From: Eumeta japonica
Lineage: Eukaryota > Arthropoda > Insecta > Lepidoptera > Psychidae
NCBI GenBank assembly: GCA_005406025.1
Contig: BGZK01000144.1
Span: 310,001 to 374,000 of the forward strand
Reading direction: 5' to 3'
DNA length: 64,000 nucleotides
The position numbers were made by a program, and so were the translations under genes. The notes below the pieces were generated by a model that searched no databases, was not told the origin of the DNA, and worked only from the letters and a program-made list of their open reading frames with translations. Positions 9,701 to 19,875 of the stretch are shown here, piece after piece. The first letter of the stretch is position 1. Every line of letters starts with the position of its first letter.

Positions 9701-11561
9701 AAATCCATATCAAATATTTAACTCTGCGATTCCTAAAAAAATATGATTCAAAGGCAACAAGATCATAAAAATACGGTCATGTATGCCTCGATTTTGCCAC
9801 GCGCATTTTTAGATTACTGTGACTCTTTCCATTGATCTAGTCATAAAGTTTGGCAAGAGCTAAGTGCCACAGCATAAGTATACGGAAATCGGTAAATTAC
9901 AGTATTTTCAAGAAAAAATTTTGTTTCTATTACAAACTTACGCTTGCAGTTGGTCGTGACGTAAATTTGGAAAGATAATATAAAGAAAGAAAACAAAGTT
10001 AAGTTTATACGGAAACCTTATCGTTTGAGCCCTATTCTCATTGATGTGATGTTTTTTTTTTCGTAATCACAGGGTGCGAACCACAGCGAGCCCAGTGACA
10101 AGAACGAGCTGGTGGCCAAAATCAGAACCCAGCTGGCCAGCGTCAAGCCAGAAACCGCCCGCGCATTGGGCGGCGTCTTCCTATTCAACATCATCAAGGA
10201 GCAGAGTGTTTATTCTTGGAGTTAGTTCACCAATCATATAGTTGCTTCGCATGTCGCACCATAATTACGTCATTCCCAACAGGAATATATTAATAAAGTT
10301 GTGGATGTTAATTGCTTCAATTAAATAAAGTAGTAAATGTTAACCTATACATATAAATGAAATTACAATGTCTGTTTGTGATTTCAATACGATGGATTTT
10401 TTGAAAATTCATGAGGGCATTTACACCTTATCAATACCCAAACAAGCGTTCTCAAAACTATAGTATGTCTGTTTATTGCCTGTTTGTCGAGTTTGCTGTT
10501 TGTACTTAGTAATTTCCGGACAGCTGACTTCATCTTGATAAGAATCTTACTGGAAAATAGTGGAGCTTATTGAATTACACATAGAGTAATTTTACTCCAG
10601 ATATATTTGGAATTCTCCCGTGACAATTGGAACACTCCTAAAACTAGGAAAATTTTGAATTTACTTATTAGTTACTGGAATTATAATTGAGAGCGGAATC
10701 GGAATCAGAATGCATAACATGACCGAGATTGCCATCGAGAGCGAAACTAAGATCGGAATTCAGAGCATGACCAGGAATGGAACTCAACGCGTGATCGGAA
10801 TCTAAATCGAGAGCGGGACCGGGATTGGAATTTAAAACATAACCTGGATTGGAATTTAGAGCGTGAACGGGATTGGAATTGAGAGCGGGACCGGAATCAA
10901 AATCGAGAGCTGGACCGATATGTATTGAGAACACACTTTACAATAAGACAATCGAAATAAAAAGATGAAGGAATTCATGGCATGTCTATAGGGACGGAGC
11001 CGCAGTCTGAACCTAGTATTATGTAATTTGTAATAGATGTTGATCCACTCCTACGATCTGGCTTAAAATCATTGTATACTCAATGCATGTAGAAATATTC
11101 TTACGTCCACTAATCCAATAGTTCAGTTTATTTATATTTTATTTCCCTGTATTTCGTTGGACTTAAAACTTCCTCAAAAGGAACTTTTTCATATGTACTG
11201 TATGAATTCTTTATTCTATATTCTTGTAGTACAAATTCTTGGCTAATTCATGATTTATTAAATCAAAAAAAATACAGACATTTTCAATCGAAATAGAATA
11301 ACCACTGATAAACAGACATTCTCAATCAAGAATAACCACTGATAATAATTGAACTTAATAGTGTTTCTTTTATTTACAGCTTTAGATCTGAACAAAGTGA
11401 TGGTATACGAAGGTGAACCAGACGACGATCCGGACACGACTTTCACGCTGAACGAGCACACTTTCAAACAGCTGGTCCTGGGAAGGGAGGCGGCCAGAAC
11501 GGTGCTGCAAGCCGGCAGATGCAGCGTCACGGGGGGACATCACGAGGGCCATGAGACTTGA
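6776..11561 (+). CDS. SCP-2-like sterol/lipid carrier domain protein, 110 aa, three exons
   Basis: The coding exons are 6776-6778, 10073-10220 and 11380-11561; joined they give 333 bases, or 110 residues plus stop. Exon 1 contributes only the ATG, followed at once by a GTAAGC donor. The protein is a single SCP-2 domain: helix at about residues 12-30, strands around GGVFLFNI (35-42) and YSWTLDLN (48-55), a VYEGEPDDDPDTTF stretch, and a terminal helix/strand LVLGREAARTVLQAGRCSV. Its length equals that of small insect SCP-2 proteins such as mosquito AeSCP-2 (110 residues). The family binds sterols and fatty acids in a hydrophobic tunnel. The C-terminus, HEGHET, is not a PTS1 peroxisomal signal, and the N-terminus MGANHSE fits the N-myristoylation pattern. 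No other SCPx or HSDL2 domain precedes it. The domain call is strong; the orthologue is not resolved. Confidence 0.82.
7000..7900. other. Intron 1 of the SCP-2-like gene, repeat-like AT-rich sequence
   Basis: Several GAACTC/GAGTTC-bearing lines at about 7260-7560 give a weakly periodic look, but no repeat family could be assigned and no exon was found. Confidence 0.35.
7905..7950 (+). repeat. CA/CG/GA simple-sequence tract
   Basis: ACACACACGCACGCACGCAC runs into GAGCACGAGAGAGAG, a compound microsatellite directly before the long hairpin at 7960. Confidence 0.75.
7960..8031. repeat. Long hairpin: 35-bp arms, 2-base loop
   Basis: The arm at 7960-7994 (starts GAATGTCAAACATCACTCAG) pairs with 7997-8031, which is its reverse complement with one mismatch. 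Only TG separates the arms. No target duplication or element boundary was recognised outside it. Confidence 0.85.
8400..8575 (+). repeat. Degenerate CCGATTCC-type minisatellite
   Basis: Short words such as GATCCTGAT, CCTACTCG, CGATTCGGATCCCAATCC and GCCGATGCCGATCG recur with roughly 6-12-base spacing. The pattern is the complement of the one at 10.68-10.92 kb and resembles 26.86-26.95 kb. The frames that cross it are products of the repeat and not genes. Confidence 0.5.
8731..8760. repeat. Short hairpin, 11-bp arms
   Basis: AATAGACGGTT at 8731-8741 pairs perfectly with AACCGTCTATT at 8750-8760, followed by a T-rich run. It looks like a transcription terminator, but in this eukaryotic intron it is more likely a repeat end. 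Confidence 0.5.
9581..9705 (+). repeat. GGTTCCGTA-type repeat, diverged fragment
   Basis: AAGTTCTGTATTTCAAAATG, an ACGGAACTC block, a (GTCTGTCC)n run and CTCGGGAACGCGTAAAAGTA match in order the first part of the repeat at 25.78-26.37 kb. Only the first 125 bases or so are retained. Confidence 0.5.
10073..10220 (+). CDS. SCP-2-like protein, exon 2 (residues 2-50)
   Basis: A polypyrimidine tract and CACAG acceptor precede GGTGCGAACC, and the exon ends TCTTGGA before a GTTAGT donor. It encodes the N-terminal acidic/polar lead, the first helix (NELVAKIRTQLASVKPET) and the first strand of the SCP-2 fold. It is GC-rich against AT-rich introns. It leaves the frame at phase 1, matching the next acceptor. 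Confidence 0.82.
10675..10925. repeat. Minisatellite of GGAATTGAGAGCGGGACC-like units
   Basis: About ten imperfect units of 24 bases, built from hexamer-like pieces (GGAATT, GAGAGC, GGGACC, GGAATC), lie head to tail in intron 2 of the SCP-2-like gene. A minus-strand frame of repeating ALNSNPG/ALDSDPG peptides is the by-product. Related sequence occurs at 8.4, 26.86 and 55.3 kb. Confidence 0.75.
11380..11561 (+). CDS. SCP-2-like protein, exon 3 (residues 51-110)
   Basis: A TTTACAG acceptor leads into CTTTAGATCTG, completing a Thr codon started in exon 2. The exon carries the acidic EGEPDDDPD segment and the conserved terminal block in which a G-R-E-A-A-R-x-V helix is followed by a G-R-C-S-V strand. 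It stops at TGA 11559-11561. The tail after the domain is a short His/Gly/Glu stretch. Confidence 0.82.
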
Positions 11562-11710
11562 ACCTTATATACGACTACAGTGAAACCAAATTCTAATGTG
11601 AACTCTAATATCGTTACTGGAAGCATTTTCTTGACCTAGTTTCAAATTCAGCGCAATACAATATAATATACTATAAAACTATTAACAATACAAATGTAAA
11701 GTAAATTCAT

Positions 11711-11716
11711 AATAAA
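11711..11716 (+). terminator. Polyadenylation signal AATAAA for the SCP-2-like gene
   Basis: AATAAA sits 150 bases past the TGA and about 28 bases before the next transposon. It gives a 3' UTR of about 170 bases. No competing signal lies closer to the stop. Confidence 0.5.
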
Positions 11717-11743
11717 AATGTACAAACAATATATTAGTAAGTA

Positions 11744-12242
11744 CAGTGGAATCTCAATAACTCGTACCTCGTTAAGTCGAAATCCTCAGTAAGTCGAAAA
11801 AAATTGCCATTCCCTTCCGATGAACCCCTAAATACGCGGTATCTCGAATTATTTGGACTTTGTAACTCGAACAAAATGTTATTTCCCTACGAAGTATTGA
11901 TAACACATATTTATACTCTATAACTCGAATTTCAAAAAAGGAGACTCCGTAAGTCGTAGTTGGTAAAATATAATGACGTCTTACTTGGAATTCCTCGAAA
12001 GAATAGCAATAAATTCCAAAATGAATGTTCGGGTTCGGGGCTTCTAATCTATTGTTTATGTCTCGTACACGTGCAATGAATGAATACATTCATGAAACTT
12101 TCTAAGTAACACAGCTGTGAACGTTATGTTTGTTTCTTGTCGACACAGTCATATGTATCTCGAAGGTCTTGTTAAGTCGAAAACTCATTAACTCGATTTT
12201 TTTTGCATTTCCCTTCACATTCGAATTATTGAGATTCCACTG
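11744..12242. mobile_element. pogo/Tigger-type non-autonomous TIR element, 499 bp
   Basis: Both ends read CAGTGGAATCTCAATAA inward, 20 bp with one mismatch, and are flanked by TA (11742-11743 and 12243-12244), the TA duplication of Tc1/mariner/pogo elements. The ACTCGAA/AAGTCGA words repeated inside both subterminal regions resemble the internal binding-site repeats of Tigger elements. No transposase frame remains. It lies just past the poly(A) signal of the SCP-2-like gene. Confidence 0.82.
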
Positions 12243-12689
12243 TAGTATAAAAACTAGAAACTGCCAAAAGTATAAAAGTTGGTCACATTGTTGTGCTTGC
12301 GCTGTTTAAGTTAGGTAGTTTAATAAGTTCCATCTTAAATTAAAATTACATTCTCAATTTCATAAGTAATATCGAATCTTTTTTAAGAATGTATATGTTA
12401 TAGATGTAAGACTGGTTTTATTAAAGGTTGTTTTTTTTATATGTAAGTTTTTATTTTTTTACTCGATATAATTATGAACTTCTATTCTATAACGACGAAT
12501 CTAAAATTTCACACTTACGTAAATTTAAATATTTGCAATGTTAGTATTAGTCATTAACACCTACCACTAGTCGCGAAATGTACATTTTACGTTCACTTTC
12601 TAAAGCTAACACAGCCATATTTGTTAAATTAAAATTTTAATATTCAATTTCGAAAATTTTTTCAATTGATCAATTCAACCGATATATAA

Positions 12690-12965
12690 TATATGCGCTC
12701 GCGAGCGCAAAGCGCGCACAACCATAAATTAGGGTTAGGGTATAATGGAATTAATGGGAGTAAACGGGGCTCGCGCGCCGGCCGACGGTACATCAGCGGC
12801 AGGAAGGAAATGGTCGATCGATCAGACACGCGATCCCATACAAATTGTAGCGACAATCCGTTTCACCTACATTATAATTCAAACCCTGTACAAAAAGTTC
12901 AATTTTAACAGCGTACGCCAATATCGTTCGTGCGAGACGTGTGAGATTGTCCGCATATAACGGAT
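12690..12965. promoter_or_regulatory. CpG-rich island, candidate regulatory element
   Basis: GCGCTCGCGAGCGCAAAGCG and the following block (GCTCGCGCGCCGGCCGACGG, CGATCGATC, ACACGCGATCCC) contrast with very AT-rich flanks. Overlapping frames have no family resemblance and no splice sites of note. A second CpG patch is at 13040-13125 (GTGACGGCGAACGGCATGAC). Confidence 0.3.
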
Positions 12966-13129
12966 TATTATTTTGTTGATGTGCCTTCGACCTGTACTCC
13001 CATGAACTCTATGCACGTCAATATTTTTATGTGAAATATAGACGTGCGGGCCTTTAGGGCGGGCTTTTAGGGTGAGACTGACCCGTATGCCGTGACGGCG
13101 AACGGCATGACGCCACGTTCGGCAACCGT

Positions 13130-14100
13130 AGTTTTTTATTCAAATGTGTGATATTGTATATTGACAAATTCTGGTTGAAATTCGGAATGCGCTGCTCAAA
13201 TGATCATAGAAATGTAGCTCTCTATCCGATCAGTATTAAACTATTCAATTTAAGACGTTTTACGTTAATAACTTATCTATTGCAAGTTTGGTTCGGAGTA
13301 AAACGTCACTTTCTATTAAAAAAATTACATTACTCAAATGACAAAAGCAAAAAAAGTTGTTTCCAAATACAAAACTTTACGCTGATGAGTAAATGCGAGT
13401 CTTAGTTTACATCTCCATATATTTACAAACTTATATCTTGGAAAACTTACCGAATTCCATTTGCATAAAGTGGGAATAAGGTAAATGGAAAAAAAAAAAT
13501 TGCCACTAAATCATCTAAGTTTTGAACGTACAAATATAAAGTAATAGAATATTATTTGTTTTCAAAAGAACATCATTTGAAATATTAATAGATTCTAAAT
13601 GAGTAAGCGTATTATTTATTTATTTAATTCCTTATTATTTATTGGTTTTATTTTATTACAAATTCTTCCAATAATAATCATCAATTTTGATGTTTCACAT
13701 TTGCCAGATGACCCATAACGGCCAAATTTTTTTCCAAAAACACGTTAACGAAGCGGAATAACATGGTGGCACTCCATTTAGGTTGAATGTAAGTGCACTA
13801 TATTTTTCCACGAGCTTGCAATTATTACAATTGCAACATCGAATTTAAAATTATTGCTACACCTAGGTCGCTTATAATGGACGCGCACTTAACATTTGAA
13901 ATTAAAAATTGATTTATATTTAATGTATGATGTATGGTTTTATGACAAAACAGTTTTAGTTGAGTCTATTATTGATGTTTCAACAAAAATACATGTGCTT
14001 ATGTAAGTATTTAAATTGATGTACGTGTATGTTTGTCTGCAGCTTTATCATCTCGAAACATAATATTATCTATCGTATAACGTTGTACTGTAACAATTAT
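13130..14100. other. AT-rich stretch, nothing recognised
   Basis: Only short frames without context. Ends at the MITE copy at 14.1 kb, where GTTGTACTGTAAC and its reverse complement flank the MITE start. Confidence 0.4.
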
Positions 14101-14105
14101 ATGTT

Positions 14106-14270
14106 ACAGTACAACGCACGAAACTTTGCCGCTCTTAATTTCCAGGAAATTATGTAATGCGCAGGTTTAACACTCCCCTACCATTCCTTTTTCTCCTCCG
14201 CGTGCCAATTTTACGCCATTGCGACGCTTTCGTGACTCACTTCATAACAGCAGAGTTTCGTGCATTGTAT
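14106..14270 (+). mobile_element. AGTACAACGCAC MITE, copy A
   Basis: Starts AGTACAACGCACGAAACTTT and ends CAGAGTTTCGTGCATTGTA, imperfect terminal inverted repeats of about 25 bp. The core (TGTAATGCGCAGGTTTAACA, CCATTGCGACGCTTTCGTGA) matches three other copies at 25.4, 46.0 and 53.6 kb. No coding capacity. Confidence 0.8.
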
Positions 14271-14599
14271 TTGTACTATTAAACGCTGAAACTGCACAAT
14301 CAATTGTGACAAAATTTGACACAAAAAAAAAACAAAAAATATATGAGTCAAAATAAAATATAACTTATATTGCTCAGGAATTAAGGACCTTTCTATTAAT
14401 AAAATAATTAGTAGTAGCTCTAGAGATTGCCGCACGAAAGATCGAATTGGTTTTTCATTTATGACGCATTTCAAGTATAGTTTCTCTTATTACGAAATAA
14501 AGATAATTTGGATTTGATTTGATTTGAATTGTAACTTTTTATGATTACTAAACGGACCCACTCACAGCGAGCTTTTAACAACAAATGGAAAACCAAGCA

Positions 14600-15330
14600 C
14601 TCCAGAAGTTGTTTAATTCCATCATATTCGAATGCATTACGCCTGATAATCGTGGAGCGCAAAATGTGATGTTGTTGCTCTACAAACAAAAGACAACACT
14701 TTCATGAATGACTACAGATCCATCACACTCTTAACTGACTTTTATAAGCCTCTTTCAAATATTATAGCAGGCCGTCTTGTGCCTAATTTTTACTATTTCT
14801 AACCAACCCGAAGCTGGCAACTGTTATTTAAAAAGTGAGTTTAAAAACTGATATGGACAAGAAGAAAATTGTTTAGAATATCTCCCACATCAGTAATAAT
14901 TCAGAATTCTACAATCTTGCATTATGTCCTTTATGAACACGTCTGCTTGGGCCAAACTGTCCGGTTAAACAGATTTAAATTTGGTATATCATATCTTGCG
15001 TGTTGCAAGAGATGGTATATCAATGCAAGACAGACATACTCTCACTGTTAGCCTCGTAAGCCAACTCAAGTCTCTCAAAATTCGATCGAAAATTTTGTGT
15101 TCGGGATTTCTCTACAAGTGACCGGAGAACAAGGAAATCCCCATTAAAACCAAGGTATCCGACCTAGTTCAGAAAATCAACAAGCTGAATTGCCAATATG
15201 CAAGCTAAAGATCATCGCTAGGAATAAATATTGTAGAGTGGCGGTCAGATACCAGAAAAACCAACGTAAAACGTCGCCCACACTATATGAACTCGATGAA
15301 AATGTTGCGAACCACTATTGCTTACAAAGT
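14600..15330 (+). pseudogene. RTE-like LINE reverse transcriptase relic
   Basis: Conceptual translation gives NVMLLLYKQ and then, in another frame, DYRSITLLTDFYKPL and IIAGRLVP. These correspond to the reverse transcriptase core usually read as VMVLLYKKGD..NYRPITLLS..YKLL..II..RL. Further on, KTKVSDLVQKINKLNCQYA and EWRSDT match the C-terminal segment of the same LINE proteins. The catalytic FADD region between them is missing, and stops and frame changes are frequent. This is an old, internally deleted copy. Confidence 0.68.
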
Positions 15331-15894
15331 AAAACTTAAAAGGACTAGGTCGATATGGTTGTGACGCCAAAATTACGTCAGATTGAAAAGGATTGCCACT
15401 GCGCGCCCTCTGTCGACGTAATTTCGACATCAGAACGACATCGAGTGAATCGTTCAAAGTTAGTAGAATTGGTCTTCAGGTAGCTCAGGATCGTAAGTCT
15501 TTGATCGGAAGTCGATCGTCTTGGAAATTTCGTGGAAAGAAATATAACCCACAGTATACATTCAGTGGCTGGAACAAACGAACTCGAACGAATATATCTT
15601 CTATTCTAAACCCAAACCTTTTCACAATGTTATTACATTATGACTTTTACGATATATTAAATTTAATAGAACCCTACCCCTATTCTCGGTCTACTGTTCT
15701 TTTGTGTGTATTTAAAGTCTATGAATAATTCTTTGAATAGGAGTATTATAAACACACAAATCTATATTAAGTACTATAGGGCTCGCTTTTTATCCGACTA
15801 CAGCAAAGCTTGAAAGCAGTGTAATAATTAGAATTTGTTGAGTTGATATGTTTACGTATTTGTGTATGTACGTTAAAATATTCATCTGCTCTCG

Positions 15895-17584
15895 CAGGGG
15901 GGGAATGGTGAATTTTTGGGGCCCTGGGCTAATAATACTTAGGGGCCTACTAATTATTCAGCTAATTGTTATTTTGTCAAGAAACTGTTTTGTATATGAT
16001 GTACTAATCGTTAAAAACTAAATTTCTTACGGCACCCCCTTAAAAGCTTCTTTTTGATAAAAAAACACTAGGATTTTTTTTTTTCAAAACAACACAAGCT
16101 TCAAGACGATCTAAGTCGAGTTTTTGGTAAAATCGTGTCTTTTTTGACGTGGTAACGTCTTATAAATCGATGAACGCCGGCTGCACGCATAAAAAAGCAT
16201 GACTCACTGTCATGTTCCGCCTAAGCTGAGCGTGCAAACGAGAGCGCGGAACAAGCGATAAGGAGGCACGATCGGCTTAAGCGTTCGGTTTGTGACGCAT
16301 CTATCTCTCTTCCACCATCATGAGACATACAAAATAATGATAATTCTTTTGTATCTCTCATGATGATACAAAATAATGATATTTCAGTAATAATAATTCA
16401 AATCAAATTAATAAAAATATACAATTTTTCATCAATGTTTTTTATGACGTTATCACGTAAAATTATGTCCGTAAACTGACTACAGGCAACCATTTTTTTT
16501 TTTTGGAAATATCTTTTTTTTTGTTAATAATATGGATACACAAACAAAAAAGTAAATTGAGAAAAACTGTTCAAATCATCATGCGATACAGAGAAACTTG
16601 ATTCATCAGACAACAGTCAAATAGAAATTTCTAGGAAAGCTGAAGTATCTCGCTTAGATATTTCAAAATCATTCGAAAAAGGATTAAAACAGTTTGCTAA
16701 TGTGAACTCTATCAATTTTTTTTTAATTTGATCTAAATATGAGCTAGATGTAAAAAAATATGAAAACTAGTAAGAAGATACTAATCATCAGGACTGTTTG
16801 GATACCATAACTAACTTGTCAGTTGTGAACAATGTTTAACAGCGAGGTGTGAAATTAATGCGAGAGTACAATAATTTGTTCATAAAGATGAAGAACAGAA
16901 GCAATTCATTATTCAAACCTTAGACAATTATAGAAGTAAATTTTGAAATTTTGTTTTCTTTTTGGGTTTCTATTCATTTGTGTTGCAGAATTACTTAAAT
17001 TATAGATAAAATAGTATCTGTTAGGAGAACTATCCAAAAAAACATGATTTTACTAAAAAATCAAATTAGATTGTTTTAAGGCACATATAACAATATGTGC
17101 TTTAAAGGATTTTATTTTAAACATAGAAAAAAAATTGTAGTGTTTTCTCAAAAAAAGGGAGCTTCGTAGGGAGCGTCACAAAAAAAGTGGAACAATGTGT
17201 AAAAAACATTACGTATGGTATGTAAAAAAAAAATGGACAATAAAATATTTTATTTATTTAATATTGTTTCGTGTCTGTGTGTACAAACAAAAACTATATG
17301 ACATTATTTAAAGAAATTGACAGGTTATATGTAGTTGTGTTATATAAATTGTTAAGCAACCTTTCTACATTTTGCAAATTCCTCGTAATAAACGCACACG
17401 CACGATCGAAAATACGTCGACGGGTTGATATTTCAGGGTCTTCTTATGATAGATTTTTTTAAATTTTAAATATTTTTTTACTTTATAACAAGTATCGTCT
17501 ATTACTTTCAATGGGCCTAGGGCCCTTTGTATCCACGTGACCCTGGGTTGCAGTCCAAAAAGCCCTTAAGTGGATCCGCCCTTG
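15895..17584. mobile_element. hAT-like element, 1690 bp, with 8-bp target duplication
   Basis: The left end is CAGGGGGGGAATGG. The right end, read inward on the other strand, is CAAGGGCGGATCCAC; both carry the CAGGGGCGGAT-like hAT terminus followed inside by a GGGCCC word. Flanks are TGCTCTCG (15887-15894) and TACTCTCG (17585-17592), an 8-bp duplication with one mismatch. No intact transposase frame is visible, though 16560-16720 has peptide-like stretches. A smaller TIR element is nested at 16141-16462. Confidence 0.7.
16141..16462. mobile_element. Nested TIR element with GACGTGRTAACGTC ends
   Basis: TTTTTGACGTGGTAACGTCT on the left is matched, inverted, by TTTATGACGTTATCACGTAA on the right. 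Between them lie a CpG-rich patch (GCACGATCGGCTTAAGCG) and a 19-bp inverted repeat with one mismatch (16316-16334 with 16347-16365). It sits wholly inside the hAT-like element, so it inserted later. Confidence 0.5.
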
Positions 17585-17999
17585 TACTCTCGTATCTCTC
17601 TTAAACTATTTATCTAATTTAAACAAATGTGTTGTCCTTAACTTAATTTTAAAGTTTCGCGTGTCATAGGATATGTTAAGTCATGTTAAATCCAACATAT
17701 GACTTGCAAAATACACTGATCAAATTTCATAATTTAAGTAATTCTTAAGGAAATACTTAGAATGTTTTTTTTTATATTTCGGTTATTTTATCTATCATAT
17801 TTGGGTTAAGTTTTTTAATATAATTACCAACTAAATGATATTGCTAATAAATAATAAAGAATTGAGTTGAATCCAACGTCTACCAAAAGAATAACATTAC
17901 GAATCGTACGCCGACAAAAAACAAGGGCAGCACGTTTTCAACAAAAAAAAATGTTTTCTCGAAAAAAAAATTGGCACATCTATCCGTTTGATCGACTTT

Positions 18000-18260
18000 A
18001 AAGGGAACAAGCCCAGTCCGAGAGCGCCCATTTGCAAACGCGGCCGAGTACGCTGTCGAAAACTCGAATCGAAACGACGACATCGCACAATCGTCTAGAA
18101 CAAATTGCCAATTTCCCGCCGCGCCCCGCGCCCCCCGCCGCCGCCAACGCCGACGCCGGCGACCGAAAGCACGACAAAAAAATCCGCGCGTCTCGCGAAG
18201 GGCTGTCAGTACATCATATCCGAAGTTATGATATGCAAAAACAAGAATATCCGAACATGG
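18000..18260. promoter_or_regulatory. GC-rich island with C-rich core
   Basis: A strongly CpG-rich block has its densest part, CCCGCCGCGCCCCGCGCCCC followed by CCGCCGCCGCC, at about 18115-18165. Several frames cross it, but none shows a domain or splice structure. It resembles a promoter or conserved enhancer in an otherwise AT-rich region. Confidence 0.35.
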
Positions 18261-18309
18261 ATTCTCATTTTTTTTTGAGTAATGGAAAATTCAAACCGAA
18301 GTGCTAGTA

Positions 18310-19540
18310 GCAACTGATTTTGTTATTTCAGGTTGGTCGGTTTCGTGGTTTTGCATTGACTTTAAATATTAGATATACAAGTGGTTAATATTAAAAACAA
18401 ACCAAAATGCAAAGTTACCTCAAATTATAATTAATTTTTTAATACATTCTCCATTTCATTTTCCTACATTTACTATCTCTTCGTTTTATAATTTATAATT
18501 GGTCTCTATTGAATCGTGATTAAATTTTCAATATAAGTTTACTGTTAACTTCCAGTTGCGAATTATAAACGAATTTCAATAATGAACTATTTCGAATATA
18601 ACTCGTGAAATGTGTATTGACCTCCTAGAGAAATTATTTCCACTTGAAAACATTAATTTTCATCATACTGTAATAGGACTGGTATATTTGGAGTTTAAGG
18701 ATTGTTTAACAACGAGAATCGATTAGAAACAAAGAAAGTTTTTTTAACTTATGTCGTACCATGTCCTTATTTGAATGAGTTTTAGAAATGTAGCGCTTTT
18801 AATGAGTTTTTTGTCTATACGTCGAAAACTTAAAACGTCGTATGCATTTCATAAAAATTAATAAAAAAAACTTTGATATACAACGTGATAATAAATATTG
18901 AGTAATGTAATATTTAACAAATTTTTATTCATGTACACATATAAGTCGTGTAAGTCACTGTCTGAACAATATAATTTTTTCGAAATCATTTGATAATTCC
19001 ACGGAAATTAACAAAACCGATACTACATTTAATGACATCCTATTAATAATGGCTTCATATTTTAATGGACTAAATATTTATACGGCTTTAGTGAACTTCA
19101 TATTAACTAATATATTTTAAAGTATACATTTTTTATGTAAATATTTGTAGATTTATCACCGAAACTCTGATTTCTAAATAACCATTTCAAGCTTCTTGGT
19201 CTGAGGGTGTTATTAAAATGGAATTTCAATGGAATCAAAAAGCAAGTATAGAATAGTTACTTTATAAAAAATCACTGTAACAAATACTAAATTTGAAATG
19301 TGTTTGGTACCTATACCTACAATACTTCGATATCATTCTATTGTGTGAGGTGTTCATTCGCGGAAATCCAGAATTAGACGCTTGCCTGCAACATGTGTCT
19401 AGCTCGATCTCATTCAAAAATACAGAAATAAATTCATTTTTATACAGAACGAAATTTCATACATTCGACACATTTCCATACATCCGATTAATGTTCCCAA
19501 TGTACATTAATTTAACAAAACGAAAACAAATCACAAAACA
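18310..19540. other. AT-rich stretch, no feature supported
   Basis: Short unconnected frames and poly-A/T runs only. No repeat ends recognised. Confidence 0.45.
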
Positions 19541-19544
19541 CAAA

Positions 19545-19875
19545 CCGTATCCGTGACGATATCCGAAGGCGGATATCCGAAACAAACGCGCGTATCGGGT
19601 TTCCATTAGACGGAGCGCTTATGTATATTTTTCCCTGGAGCTCGTCGTTTTTTCGACACTTTTTTTCCGCGCGACATGAAAAAACATCTCGTCGCCGTCA
19701 CTTGGAGGCCGCCCGGCGACTTTTTGAGTTCCCGCGACTTAATGTCTGAAGATTGATATAGTATCGGGGTGATGTGATCGCCGACGTGCGATCTATGAAG
19801 TTCTGAGACGGCCGATGGGCGAACTACGATTTCAGGACTTGGCCTGCCACAGCTCGACACGCGAACGGACTGAAA
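19545..19875. promoter_or_regulatory. GC-rich island with GGATATCCG palindromes
   Basis: The block opens with GACGATATCCGAAGGCGGAT and ATCCGAAACAAACGCGCG and continues CpG-rich to about 19870. An 84-codon minus-strand frame (19606-19860) is Arg/Ser-rich and lacks relatives I recognise. It could be a regulatory island or a small exon. I favour regulatory. Confidence 0.3.

Noticed and set aside
10668..10934. 88-codon minus-strand frame of repeating ALNSNPG-like peptides
   Set aside because: It is the translation of a minisatellite whose unit length is a multiple of three, which keeps the frame open. No start context or splice support.
12727..12741. TTAGGGTTAGGG, telomere-like
   Set aside because: Only two units, and the insect telomere unit is TTAGG. 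No array is present.
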